DNA of 64,000 nt from Coleofasciculus sp. FACHB-T130 (lineage in GTDB: Bacteria > Cyanobacteriota > Cyanobacteriia > Cyanobacteriales > FACHB-T130): contig NZ_JACJOG010000035.1 of NCBI RefSeq assembly GCF_014695375.1, positions 62,001 to 126,000 of the forward strand, written 5' to 3'. The first letter of the stretch is position 1; each line of letters starts with the position of its first letter. Below, piece by piece: positions 7,151-16,499 of the stretch. A program made the position numbers and the translations under genes. The notes beneath the pieces are model-generated. The model had not been told where the DNA came from, made no database searches, and saw only the letters and a program-made list of their open reading frames with translations.

Positions 7151-8551
7151 TTAAGCGCGATCGCCATTTGCAATCGGTACTGAAATGATCCCCTGTGCCT
7201 CCAGTACCGCCGCCACCCGGAGAATCAGCGTCTCGTTGTAAGGTGCGGCGATGATTTGCACTCCTAAAGGCATGGCATCGGGGCGATGAATGGGGACAGA
7301 GAGAACCGGCAAACCAATAAAAGATAGGGGTTGCGTGAAGAGTCCTAGGTGGGGACGGACTAGCACCTCCTCGCCAGCGATCGCCATTTTTTCTTGTCCA
7401 ATCGGAGGGGCAATGCAGGGAGTGGTTGGGGCGAGAATGATATCAACCTCGCTGAAGATTTCCCGAACGCGATCGCGGTACCATTGCCGAAATCTTTGCG
7501 CCTGAATGTACCAGCTTGCTGGAATGAGGGCACCGGCTAGAAAGCGATCGCGGGTTGCCGGATCGAAATCTTGAGGACGCGATCGCAAGGAAGCTAAATG
7601 CAGATTCGACCCTTCACTCGCCGTAATCACATACGCCGCCGCCCTTGCCCGATGGGGTTCCGGGATGGTGACAGTTTCTTGCACGCCTAACGCCCGCGCG
7701 ACATTAGCAACCGCTTCCAACGCTTCTGGTTCTGCACCTTGGGCAAAATAAACATCCGCCACGGCAATTCGCAACCCCTCAATGCTCCGTTTGAGGTACG
7801 GCAAGCACGGTTCTGGGGGGCGAGTTGTACAAACCGGATCTCTGGCATCTGCCCCTTGCAAGACATCAAAAACGGCAGCTAGGTCGCGCACGGAACGGGC
7901 AAACGGCCCAATATGATCGAAGCTACTCGAAAACAATCCCGCGCCTGCTCTTGACAAACGCCCATAAGTCGGCTTAAAGCCGAAAACTCCGCAAAATGCC
8001 GCAGGAACGCGGATCGAGCCGTTCGTATCCGAACCCAGCGTCAGCGGCACTAACCCAGATGCCACAGCAGCCGCAGAACCTCCAGAAGAACCTCCGGTAA
8101 CGCGAGTCAGATCGTGGGGGTTTGCTGATGTACCGTAGTGGCTGTTTTCAGTGACAAAGCCGTAAGCATACTCATCCATATTCAGCGCCCCGACTAGGAC
8201 GGCACCTGCTTGTTTGAGTTTGGCGACGGCGGTGGCGTCTTGGATCGCTGGAGGATTTTCGGCGTTAATTTTTGCGCCTGCGAGGGTGGTTAAACCCGCG
8301 ATATCGAAGAGATTTTTAACGGCGAAAGGTACCCCTGCTAAAATACCCGGATCGTCGCCTTGAGCGATCGCGCGATCGATGGTTTCGGCGTCCGCAATTG
8401 CCGTCTCAGCCGTAACAGCCGTAAAACAGTTCAGCGTCTGATTCTGGTCGGCAATTCTCGCCAAGGTAGCAGCAACGACGGCTTTTGCTGAAACTTCAGA
8501 ATTCCGCACGGCATAGGCAATTTGAGTAGCGTCAGGATAGGCTTGGCTCAT
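7151..8551 (-). CDS. atzE: AtzE-family amidohydrolase (amidase signature enzyme)
   Basis: A 466-residue amidase-signature protein. The Ser-cisSer-Lys triad can be placed at Lys79 (GVPFAVKNLFDIAG), cis-Ser155 (TGGSSGGSA) and Ser179 (GSDTNGSIRVPAA). Amidase-signature enzymes hydrolyse amides, carbamates and ureides. The small gene directly upstream encodes an AtzG-like subunit whose stop overlaps this start by four bases; that pairing is characteristic of AtzE, the 1-carboxybiuret hydrolase of the cyanuric acid pathway, rather than of GatA. No GatB/GatC or AtzD/AtzF gene is in the window, so the natural substrate may be another ureide. The symbol denotes family only. Expressed as a two-gene operon from the 8.7-9.1 kb spacer. 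Confidence 0.85.
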   Translation of the reverse strand: MSQAYPDATQIAYAVRNSEVSAKAVVAATLARIADQNQTLNCFTAVTAETAIADAETIDRAIAQGDDPGILAGVPFAVKNLFDIAGLTTLAGAKINAENPPAIQDATAVAKLKQAGAVLVGALNMDEYAYGFVTENSHYGTSANPHDLTRVTGGSSGGSAAAVASGLVPLTLGSDTNGSIRVPAAFCGVFGFKPTYGRLSRAGAGLFSSSFDHIGPFARSVRDLAAVFDVLQGADARDPVCTTRPPEPCLPYLKRSIEGLRIAVADVYFAQGAEPEALEAVANVARALGVQETVTIPEPHRARAAAYVITASEGSNLHLASLRSRPQDFDPATRDRFLAGALIPASWYIQAQRFRQWYRDRVREIFSEVDIILAPTTPCIAPPIGQEKMAIAGEEVLVRPHLGLFTQPLSFIGLPVLSVPIHRPDAMPLGVQIIAAPYNETLILRVAAVLEAQGIISVPIANGDRA

Positions 8552-8733
8552 GGTTGAAACACGGGTGCGGCTTCGATTTCATCGGGCAGAGGAAACTCGT
8601 TGACGAGTTGCGCGATCGCAGCAATTTTACTCAGATTCTCCACCACACCTGGATGGTGTTCTGGAGCCAGCGGCAAATCAATTAATTTTGCCATCAAATT
8701 GACATATTCTTCAGCGATGTCGTCAGTGGTCAT
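8548..8733 (-). CDS. atzG: AtzG-like small subunit (DUF4089)
   Basis: A 61-residue helical protein (TDDIAEEYVNLMAKLIDLPL ... IAAIAQLVNEFPLPDE) ending in the PVFQP tail typical of AtzG/DUF4089, a GatC-like fold. In known systems AtzG wraps around AtzE and is needed to form the active heterotetramer. Its stop overlaps the amidohydrolase start by four bases, which implies translational coupling and a fixed ratio. Size and context make the call much firmer than sequence alone would. Confidence 0.8.
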   Translation of the reverse strand: MTTDDIAEEYVNLMAKLIDLPLAPEHHPGVVENLSKIAAIAQLVNEFPLPDEIEAAPVFQP

Positions 8734-9129
8734 TGCGGAAAAGAGAATGGCTAATGGTGCGGATTACTTGGGCAGATCCCCGATTAGTTCGATGAAAGCA
8801 GACTAACTTTCGCGGAGGGTTTGCATAAGTTTATTCAGATGCGAACTCTATGCGCCAAGTATTTTTTTGTTTTCATGTCGTTTTTATCAACTGAGTTTAA
8901 TTTAAATTTTATGAATAAATTTCCAGAGCGATCGCATTGAATGAACGAGATTCGCGTGAATTTAGATACTAAAACCCAAAGATACCGGGAAAAAGTGGCG
9001 AGTTGCGATTTTGAGCGCGATCGCTGCTAATCATTGCGAAACCTAACAACTCAATAAATAATCCATAAGGTGAATGCCAAAAAATTGTCATCTACCTTAG
9101 GGTTAAAAAAGCCTTGATGAAGGTGCGCT
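8734..9129. other. Divergent promoter spacer, no gene seen
   Basis: 396 bases between the divergent AtzG and histidine kinase genes. It is AT-rich, holds HIP1-type GCGATCGC-related sites near 8928 and 9018, and must contain both promoters. No ORF, strong hairpin or remnant is evident. Confidence 0.6.
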
Positions 9130-12100
9130 TTGGATTTCGATCTTGAAAGGTTCATGCTGAAAGTAACACGCTCCCAACTCTTGAGCTATGGCGTGGTTGT
9201 ATTGAGTGTGGTGGTAGCTCTGCTACTGACACTCCTGTTACAGCCACTGATGGGACCGCTCATTTTCCCCTTCTTTTATGCAGCAGTGTCGATTAGTGCC
9301 TGGTATGGTGGCATGGTTCCGGGGCTGCTAGCTGCAATTTTATCGGCTTTAGTTACCAATTTCCTCTTCTTAGGGCCGCTCTATTCTTTAAACGTCGCCA
9401 GCACGAGCCTTGTAGTGCGACTGGGTGTATTTATTCTTGTGACGTTCCTGATCAGCTCGCTGAACTCAGAACTACACACTGCAAAACAGCGGCTAGAGAC
9501 GAGTCTGCTGAAGCTACAAGCAAGTGAGAAGCGCTATCGTCGCCTCATCGATACTGCCAACGAAGGCATCTGGACAATCGATACCCAAGGACGGACAGAC
9601 TACGTCAACCAGCGAATGGCGCAAATGCTGGGATACAGGGTGGAAGAAATCCTGGAACGATCCATTTTCGACTTTGTGGATGAAGCGTCGCGCCAGGAAG
9701 CACTGCAAAAAATACTACAACCCAACCCAGACGTCACCGCTCAATATGACTTGCAGTTCCGCCGCAAAGACGGCTCGGATCTCTGGGCAATTGTATGTAC
9801 CAGTCCAATTTTCAGCGACATGGGGGAATTCCTCGGCACGCTTGCCATGATTACCGATGTCAGCGATCGCAAGCAAGCAGAGTTGGTGCTACAGGAGTCC
9901 ACCCGTCGCGTTACGAACGTCCTAGAGAGCATCACTGATGCGTTTGTCGCTTTGGATCGCCAGTGGCGGATCACCTATGTAAACCATGAAACAGCGAGGC
10001 TCAACGGGCAAAAGCTGGAGGAAATCGTTGGAAAAACTCACTGGGAGCAATGGCCTTGGTCAGTAGGGACGAAAGTTGAGCGAGAATATCGACGGGCAAT
10101 TACCGAGCAGGTGGCTGTCCATTTCGAGGTGTTCTACGAGCCGTTAAGCATCTGGTTAGAGATCCATGCTTATCCTTCCGAAGACGGGCTGAGCATTTAT
10201 TACCGGGACATCACCGAGCGCAAGCAAGCGCAGGAGACGCTGGAAAAAAAAGAAAATGAACTCCGCCTGATTACAAATGCCTTGCCAGTCCTGATTGCCT
10301 ATATCAATTCAGAACAGCGCTATTGCTTTCACAACAAAGCCTATGAAGAATGGTTCGGGGATTCTGGCACGCAAGTGAATGGAAAGCAAGTTCGGGAGGT
10401 TCTGGGCGAAGCCGCTTATGAAGCGACTCGTCCGTATATTGAGACAGTCTTGTCAGGAAAACAAGTTACTTACGAAACCAAACTCCCCTATAAAGATGGT
10501 GATACCCGCTACATCAGTGCCACTTACATTCCCCAGTTTGACAGTCTTGGGCAAGTTGAAGGATTTGTCGGCTTAGTTAGCGATATCAGCGATCGCAAAG
10601 CATCTGAGGAAGCGTTGCGTCGCTCGGAAGAGCGCTTCCGCAGACTCTTCGACTCCAACCTGAGCGGCGTTGCCTTCTGGAATTTGGATGGTTTCATCAC
10701 TGAAGCCAATGACGCTTACCTCCGCTTGGTTGGCTACACCCGCGAAGAATTTACCGAATTGGGAAAAATCAGTTGGAAAAACCTAACGCCCCCAGAGTAC
10801 CAACACGTAGATGAGCGAGCGATCGCAGAGGTTCTAGCAACGGGAGTTTCCAATATTTACGAGAAAGAGTACGTCCAACGGGACGGCAAGCGAGTGCCGA
10901 TCGTTCTGGGGATTGCCTTGCTTAACGACTCTCAGCAAGAGGGTGTCGCCTTTTTACTGGACATTAGCGATCGCAAACAAGTAGAGGCAGAACGCGCTTT
11001 GCTTTTATCCTTGGAGCAAATCGCCCGTGCGGAAGCAGAAACTGCTAAAGAGCAAGTCTCCAATATTCTCGAAAGCATCACCGACGGCTTTCTCGCCTTC
11101 GACCGCGAGTGGCGTTTTACCTACGTTAACCGCGAGGGAGCCAGAACTTTGGGTCGTTCCTCGGAAGAACTTCTGGGCAAGAACTTCTGGGAAGAGTTGC
11201 CAGAAGTTGTCAATACCCGCTTCGATCAGATGTACCGGCGGGTAATTGCCGAGCAAGTGCCTCTGGAACTGGAAGATTATTACCCACCGTTCGACGCTTG
11301 GTTTGCCGTCCGCGCCTATCCTACCGAAACCGGAGGGCTATCGGTATACTTCCGCAACATTAGCGATCGCAAGCACGCTGAAGCCGCCTTAAGCGAAAGT
11401 GAAGAACGCTTTCGCTTAATGGCAGATACGGCTCCCGTCTTGATTTGGATGTCTGGTTTAGACAAGCTCTGTTACTACTTCAATAAACCCTGGCTGAACT
11501 TTACCGGACGGACAACGGAAGAAGAGATGGGCAACGGTTGGATGGAAGGAGTTCATCCTGACGATCTCCAATTTTGTTTAGACACTTATGTAAATGCGTT
11601 TGATGCTCGTCAAGATTTAAAAATGGAATATCGCCTCAGACGCTTTGATGGGGAGTACCGATGGCTTCTAGATATTGGGATTCCCCGATTTACGCCAGAG
11701 GGCATTTTTCTGGGTTATATCGGCTCGTGTATCGATATTAGCGATCGCAAAGAAGCTGAAGCATCGATTCGACAACTCAATGAAAAGTTAGAAAAACGGG
11801 TCCAAGAACGGACTGCTCAACTAGAAGCTGCTAATAAAGAACTTGAATCTTTCTCCTACTCGGTTTCCCATGACTTGCGGGCACCACTTCGCCATATTAG
11901 CGGTTTCGTGGACTTGCTCCTAAAACGGCTAGGGTCAACAACCCTCGATGAAACCAGTCTGCGTTATCTCAAAACGATTGCCCAGACCACTAAACAAGCC
12001 GGAGTTCTCGTCGATGAACTGCTCGCCTTTTCCCGCATGGGGCGCACTGAGATGCGCTATGCATCGATTAATATGGATCGGCTGGTTCGAGAAGTCCAAC

Positions 12101-12519
12101 GCGATCTAGAGCCGGAAATCAATAACCGGGCGGTAACTTGGCAACTTGAAAACTTACCTGAAGTCCAAGGCGACCCTTCCATGTTACGGCTGGTACTCCA
12201 GAATCTGATGGCGAATGCTATTAAGTACACGCAGACACGCACCCATGCCGAAATAGAAATTGGCAGCACTGACAATGAGTCTGAGGTTGTCTTTTTTATT
12301 CGTGATAATGGCGTAGGATTCGATATGCAGTACGTACACAAACTTTTTGGCGTATTTCAGCGCCTGCACAGCCAACAAGAGTTCGAGGGGACTGGCATTG
12401 GATTGGCGAACGTCCAGCGAATTATCCATCGTCATGGCGGTCGAACCTGGGCAGAGGGTGCGGTAGAGGGTGGAGCAACTTTCTACTTCTCATTGCCAAA
12501 ATTGGCAGGAAAAACATGA
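9130..12519 (+). CDS. Membrane multi-PAS sensor histidine kinase
   Basis: An 1129-residue sensor kinase. Residues about 12-115 contain four hydrophobic helices like the KdpD-type DUF4118 membrane domain. Six PAS/PAC units follow, each closed by a SDRK or TERK motif (MITDVSDRK, YRDITERK, VSDISDRK, LLDISDRK, FRNISDRK, CIDISDRK); units 2 and 5 are close copies (VLESITDAFVALDRQWR / ILESITDGFLAFDREWR), pointing to internal duplication. A coiled coil leads to HisKA with His914 in SVSHDLRAPLRHISGF, the phytochrome-type H-box, and a HATPase domain ending GTGIGLANVQRIIHRHGG. The TTG at 9130 has GAAGG upstream; ATG 9154 is an alternative start. It forms a unit with the response regulator 70 bases downstream. 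The signal is unknown. Confidence 0.9.
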   Translation: MDFDLERFMLKVTRSQLLSYGVVVLSVVVALLLTLLLQPLMGPLIFPFFYAAVSISAWYGGMVPGLLAAILSALVTNFLFLGPLYSLNVASTSLVVRLGVFILVTFLISSLNSELHTAKQRLETSLLKLQASEKRYRRLIDTANEGIWTIDTQGRTDYVNQRMAQMLGYRVEEILERSIFDFVDEASRQEALQKILQPNPDVTAQYDLQFRRKDGSDLWAIVCTSPIFSDMGEFLGTLAMITDVSDRKQAELVLQESTRRVTNVLESITDAFVALDRQWRITYVNHETARLNGQKLEEIVGKTHWEQWPWSVGTKVEREYRRAITEQVAVHFEVFYEPLSIWLEIHAYPSEDGLSIYYRDITERKQAQETLEKKENELRLITNALPVLIAYINSEQRYCFHNKAYEEWFGDSGTQVNGKQVREVLGEAAYEATRPYIETVLSGKQVTYETKLPYKDGDTRYISATYIPQFDSLGQVEGFVGLVSDISDRKASEEALRRSEERFRRLFDSNLSGVAFWNLDGFITEANDAYLRLVGYTREEFTELGKISWKNLTPPEYQHVDERAIAEVLATGVSNIYEKEYVQRDGKRVPIVLGIALLNDSQQEGVAFLLDISDRKQVEAERALLLSLEQIARAEAETAKEQVSNILESITDGFLAFDREWRFTYVNREGARTLGRSSEELLGKNFWEELPEVVNTRFDQMYRRVIAEQVPLELEDYYPPFDAWFAVRAYPTETGGLSVYFRNISDRKHAEAALSESEERFRLMADTAPVLIWMSGLDKLCYYFNKPWLNFTGRTTEEEMGNGWMEGVHPDDLQFCLDTYVNAFDARQDLKMEYRLRRFDGEYRWLLDIGIPRFTPEGIFLGYIGSCIDISDRKEAEASIRQLNEKLEKRVQERTAQLEAANKELESFSYSVSHDLRAPLRHISGFVDLLLKRLGSTTLDETSLRYLKTIAQTTKQAGVLVDELLAFSRMGRTEMRYASINMDRLVREVQRDLEPEINNRAVTWQLENLPEVQGDPSMLRLVLQNLMANAIKYTQTRTHAEIEIGSTDNESEVVFFIRDNGVGFDMQYVHKLFGVFQRLHSQQEFEGTGIGLANVQRIIHRHGGRTWAEGAVEGGATFYFSLPKLAGKT

Positions 12520-12534
12520 AAATTAAAAATGCAA

Positions 12535-12574
12535 AATTAAAAATTAAGAAGAATAAATTTTTTAATTTTTAATT
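12535..12574 (+). other. AT-only inverted repeat between kinase and response regulator genes
   Basis: AATTAAAAATTAA (12535-12547) is the exact reverse complement of 12562-12574 with a 14-base loop. It lies in the 70-base spacer inside the likely operon and could shape the mRNA or tune downstream expression; a GGGGGA ribosome site follows just before the regulator ATG. Confidence 0.5.
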
Positions 12575-12589
12575 GATACAGGGGGATGA

Positions 12590-13051
12590 ATGAAAGAATT
12601 GAAACGAATTTTGCTAGTTGAAGATAGTCCCAACGATGTTGAGTTAACACTCGCAGCGCTAGAGGAAAACCATCTAGCGAATGAAGTGGTGGTCGTGCGC
12701 GACGGGGAGGAAGCGCTAGATTATCTCTATCGACGGGGGATTTTTAAGCTGCGGATTGAAGGGAATCCGGTCGTGGTACTGCTAGATCTAAAATTACCCA
12801 AAGTGGATGGGCTGGAAGTGCTAGCACAGTTGAAGTCTGACCCTACGATGAAAGTAATCCCAATCGTCATGCTGACTTCTTCACGGGAAGAGCAAGATCT
12901 GATTAGGAGTTACGATTTAGGGGTGAATGCTTATGTTGTGAAGCCAGTTGATTTTCATGAATTTGTGAACGCCATCAAGGAAATCGGGCTTTTTTGGGCA
13001 GTCGTCAATCAGCCACCACCTGGTTCTTTACCCATTGCCTGTACTGTCTAA
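12590..13051 (+). CDS. Rcp1-type single-domain response regulator
   Basis: A 153-residue receiver domain with no output domain. Acidic pair Glu11-Asp12 (LLVEDSPND), phospho-acceptor Asp66 (VVLLDLKLPKVDG), Thr in MLTSS and Lys in VVKPVDF are all present. The long loop with YLYRRGIF between beta2 and beta3 is typical of Rcp1-like regulators that serve phytochrome-type kinases, which fits the SHDLRAP kinase encoded just upstream. It probably passes phosphate on by protein contact rather than by binding DNA. Confidence 0.92.
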   Translation: MKELKRILLVEDSPNDVELTLAALEENHLANEVVVVRDGEEALDYLYRRGIFKLRIEGNPVVVLLDLKLPKVDGLEVLAQLKSDPTMKVIPIVMLTSSREEQDLIRSYDLGVNAYVVKPVDFHEFVNAIKEIGLFWAVVNQPPPGSLPIACTV

Positions 13052-13255
13052 GCAGGTAGAAGAAATTAAGCATTCATGATGGAGTTTATTCATGAAAACA
13101 AGGGATTATAAACGAAAAATTTTTAAGTTATGAGTTTTAAATTTGGAATCAAAAAAAAATCTAATCACTCAAAATCAAAACTTTCGTTTTCAGCTTTAAG
13201 CAGTAATGTTGATTTCCACGGTTGCGCTGAATAATCAAAAAAAGGTTTGAGTCCT

Positions 13256-15910
13256 GTGAAAGTACTGCGTATCCTCCTACTCGAAGACAGTCTGCTAGAT
13301 ACAGAACTCATCTATGCGAATTTAAGCAATGGTGGGATTGACTGCGAGTTGGTGCAAGTAGAGACGCGCACTGACTTTGTTACAGCACTAGAAACAGACT
13401 CTTTTGACTTGATTCTCTCAGATTACTCACTGCCGTCGTTTGATGGCATCTCAGCGCTGAAAATCGCTCGCTCCCTTTGCTGCGATGTGCCATTTATTTT
13501 TGTCTCGGCGACGATTGGCGAGGAATTGGCGATTGAGACTCTGAAAAACGGTGCGACAGACTACGTGGTGAAGCAACGGCTAGAGCGACTGGTGCCATCA
13601 GTCATGCGAGCTTTGCGAGAAAGCCAGGAACGCAGCGATCGCAAAGCTGCGGAACAAGACCTACACAAAAGCCATGAGCGGCTCAAGCTTCTATCGGAAA
13701 CCGCAAGCAAGTTACTGTTGAACGATCGACCGCAAGAACTAATCGATAACCTATTTCAAGAACTTTCTTCTCATCTAGGACTTGAAGTTTATTTCAACTA
13801 CTTGGTCGATCGGGAAAAACAACTTCTGCATTTAAACTGTTGTGGTGGAGTTTCCGAGCAAGTTTCCCAAGAAAGAGAGTGGTTGGATTTGGGTGAAACT
13901 GTGTGTGGACGTGTCGCTTTAGAGCGTCACCACTTCGTCGCAGAGAACATTCAGCAATCGACAGACCCGAAAATAGAAATGGCGCGATCGCTAGGGATTA
14001 CAGCTTATGCTTGTCACCCGTTACTCGCCCACGGTCAGCTCATGGGAACCCTTTCTTTTGGCACCCGCAACCGCATCCGTTTCGAGACGGATGAAATTGA
14101 ATTGATGAAGGTTGTTTGCGATCAGGTAGCGATCGCATTAGAACGCGCCCAAATGTTGACCCGTCAACGGCAATATACCAGCCGTTTGCAACGCCTCGCA
14201 GAGGCATCCGTTTCCATCAACTCAACCCTATCTCTCGACGAAATGCTATCGCTGATTACCGCACAGTCCCGCGAAATCATCGGGACACATCAGTCAGTCA
14301 CTAGCATCACGGTAGGCGAGAACTGGGAACAGGCGATTAACTCAGTCTCTCTGTCAGATAAGTACGCGCAGTGGCGAGATTACAGTGAAACAACCGATGG
14401 TTCTGGCATCTATGCACTGGTCTGTAGCATGAAGCGCCCGATGCGGATGACGCAAGCCGAACTAGAAGCACATCCAGCTTGGCGAGGTTTTGGGAAGGCG
14501 GCTGACCAGCACCCACCGATGCGGGGTTGGCTAGCTGTACCCCTGATCGGTCGGAATGGAAAAAATATCGGTTTAATTCAGCTTTCCGACAAATACGAGG
14601 GGGAATTTACCGAAGAGGATGAAGCCATTCTGGTACAAATGGCTCAGATGGCATCGGCGGCGATTGATAATGCACAGCTTTACCAAGAATCTCAGCAAGC
14701 GAATCGCATGAAAGATGAGTTCTTGGCGATACTTTCTCACGAGTTGCGATCGCCGCTCAACCCAATCCTCGGTTGGACGCAACTACTCCGCACCCGAAAG
14801 TTTGACCAAGCTACCACTGCTCGTGCGATTGAAACCATCGAGCGCAATGCTAAATTGCAGACACAGCTCATTGATGATTTGCTGGATGTCTCGCGGATCA
14901 TCCGCGGAAAAGTCGGTCTAAATATCTCCCCAATCAACCTAGTCTCTACCCTTGAGGCAGCTATCGACACGGTGCGTCTGGCGGCTGACGCGAAATCGAT
15001 TCAGCTTCAGTCTTTCCTCGATCCAACGGTCGGGCTGGTTTCGGGCGATTCCAGCCGCATACAACAAGTTGTTTGGAATTTGCTCTCAAACGCGATTAAG
15101 TTTACGCCGGAAGGCGGTCGTGTTGAGATAAGACTGTCAATGGTCAGCGGTCAAAAGTCATTCGCCAACGAACGCGAACTCATGACAAATGAAGGACTCA
15201 GGACTTATCGCAACTATGCCCAAATTCAAGTCCTCGACACCGGGAAGGGCATCCGTGCTGACTTTTTGCCCCATGTCTTTGATTACTTCCGACAAGCGGA
15301 TGGCTCAACGACTCGGAAGCACGGTGGACTGGGACTCGGTTTGGCAATCGTGCATCATTTAGTAGAACTGCACGGTGGGACTGTCTACGCAGAAAGTCCG
15401 GGCGAAGGACAGGGAGCAACTTTCACAGTAATATTGCCACTTATCAAGAGTGAGGCGAAAAAACTAACAATGGAAGAAGATGTTTTATTGGGTTCTGAAT
15501 CCTCCGTCGGCAGCGCTTTACTCGATGGCGTGCGAGTACTGGTTGTGGACGATGATACTGACACGCGGGAATTTCTGACCTTCATGCTGGAACAATATGG
15601 CGCTGAAGCGATCGCAGCGGCATCGGCACAAGAAGCATTTGAGCGAATCCCTCAAGTCAGACCGGATGTTCTGGTGAGTGACATTGGGATGCCCGACGAG
15701 GATGGCTATTCTTTGCTTGGGAAAGTGCGGAAACTGGATGCCAGCCAAGGAGGAGAGACTCCGGCGATCGCGCTGACTGCCTATGCGAGGGAAGAAGACC
15801 GCACGCAGGCTCTCTCGGCAGGCTTTCAGATGCATTTGGCGAAGCCAGTTGAGCCAGATGAATTGGCGAATGTGGTTGCAAAGCTGGCGGCAAGCACTTC
15901 AAATCGATAA
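13256..15910 (+). CDS. Hybrid sensor kinase REC-GAF-GAF-HisKA-HATPase-REC
   Basis: An 884-residue hybrid kinase if GTG 13256 is used; AAAGG lies ten bases before it, while the in-frame TTG at 13247 has no room for a ribosome site. Domain order: receiver (acceptor Asp in LILSDYSLPSFDG), two GAF domains (about residues 145-300 and 315-470), HisKA with His495 in AILSHELRSPLNPILGW, HATPase ending HGGLGLGLAIVHHLVELHGG, and a C-terminal receiver (VLVSDIGMPDEDGYSLL). No membrane segment is seen, so it is cytoplasmic. The N-terminal receiver suggests input from another kinase, perhaps the PAS kinase upstream. The GAF domains lack an obvious CBCR bilin-binding Cys motif. Confidence 0.92.
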   Translation: MKVLRILLLEDSLLDTELIYANLSNGGIDCELVQVETRTDFVTALETDSFDLILSDYSLPSFDGISALKIARSLCCDVPFIFVSATIGEELAIETLKNGATDYVVKQRLERLVPSVMRALRESQERSDRKAAEQDLHKSHERLKLLSETASKLLLNDRPQELIDNLFQELSSHLGLEVYFNYLVDREKQLLHLNCCGGVSEQVSQEREWLDLGETVCGRVALERHHFVAENIQQSTDPKIEMARSLGITAYACHPLLAHGQLMGTLSFGTRNRIRFETDEIELMKVVCDQVAIALERAQMLTRQRQYTSRLQRLAEASVSINSTLSLDEMLSLITAQSREIIGTHQSVTSITVGENWEQAINSVSLSDKYAQWRDYSETTDGSGIYALVCSMKRPMRMTQAELEAHPAWRGFGKAADQHPPMRGWLAVPLIGRNGKNIGLIQLSDKYEGEFTEEDEAILVQMAQMASAAIDNAQLYQESQQANRMKDEFLAILSHELRSPLNPILGWTQLLRTRKFDQATTARAIETIERNAKLQTQLIDDLLDVSRIIRGKVGLNISPINLVSTLEAAIDTVRLAADAKSIQLQSFLDPTVGLVSGDSSRIQQVVWNLLSNAIKFTPEGGRVEIRLSMVSGQKSFANERELMTNEGLRTYRNYAQIQVLDTGKGIRADFLPHVFDYFRQADGSTTRKHGGLGLGLAIVHHLVELHGGTVYAESPGEGQGATFTVILPLIKSEAKKLTMEEDVLLGSESSVGSALLDGVRVLVVDDDTDTREFLTFMLEQYGAEAIAAASAQEAFERIPQVRPDVLVSDIGMPDEDGYSLLGKVRKLDASQGGETPAIALTAYAREEDRTQALSAGFQMHLAKPVEPDELANVVAKLAASTSNR

Positions 15911-15964
15911 CTGCTAATTCTAATAGATGAATATCAATAGAAATTGTGGTTTGTACAATTGGGT

Positions 15965-16031
15965 AGTTTTTCGCAGCGATCGCTAGTCTTAACCTTAGAG
16001 TTTTTCGTAGCGATCGCGAGTCTTAACCCTT
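15965..16031. repeat. Two-copy tandem repeat built around HIP1 sites
   Basis: AGTTTTTCGCAGCGATCGC...TAGTCTTAACCTT (15965-15996) is repeated with few changes at 15999-16031. Each copy holds one GCGATCGC palindrome. The remainder of the 15911-16499 spacer is AT-rich with no gene or strong terminator seen, and must carry the promoter of the ABC transporter operon. Confidence 0.7.
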
Positions 16032-16499
16032 CCAAGGTTAATCAAACTTTTTTTAAATTTAATAAAACTTAATCTTATATTAACGAGGATTTTACCACTT
16101 TTAGGTCTGCAACTCAAACCCCCCAGGAAAGTTTTTTGTTTATAGCTTGCTATCTCTTTGGAAGGTTGATCTCTCATTAATAAGAAATTAATTTACTGAT
16201 ATCAAAGCATTTTTATCTATCAGAAATAAACAGTTTGTACTCCTAGCAGAACCAGAGACGATCTCAGTTCAGCCTAGGAACGCTTCTGCAAACTTTGCCT
16301 TTTTCAAAGGAATCATCTGCATTGATGACAAGCTGAAACTTTATCTGTAGCACGAGCTTTTTTTCGGGCTTCTTATCAGAGTATTAAGCAATTTTAAGCA
16401 AAGTGAGTAAGCTAGCCATCAAATAAGCCGGTTGAGAAAATTTAATTGTCTTTATTTGTTTCCCAATCAACTATTAAACCTTTGCTTGATAAAGCAACA

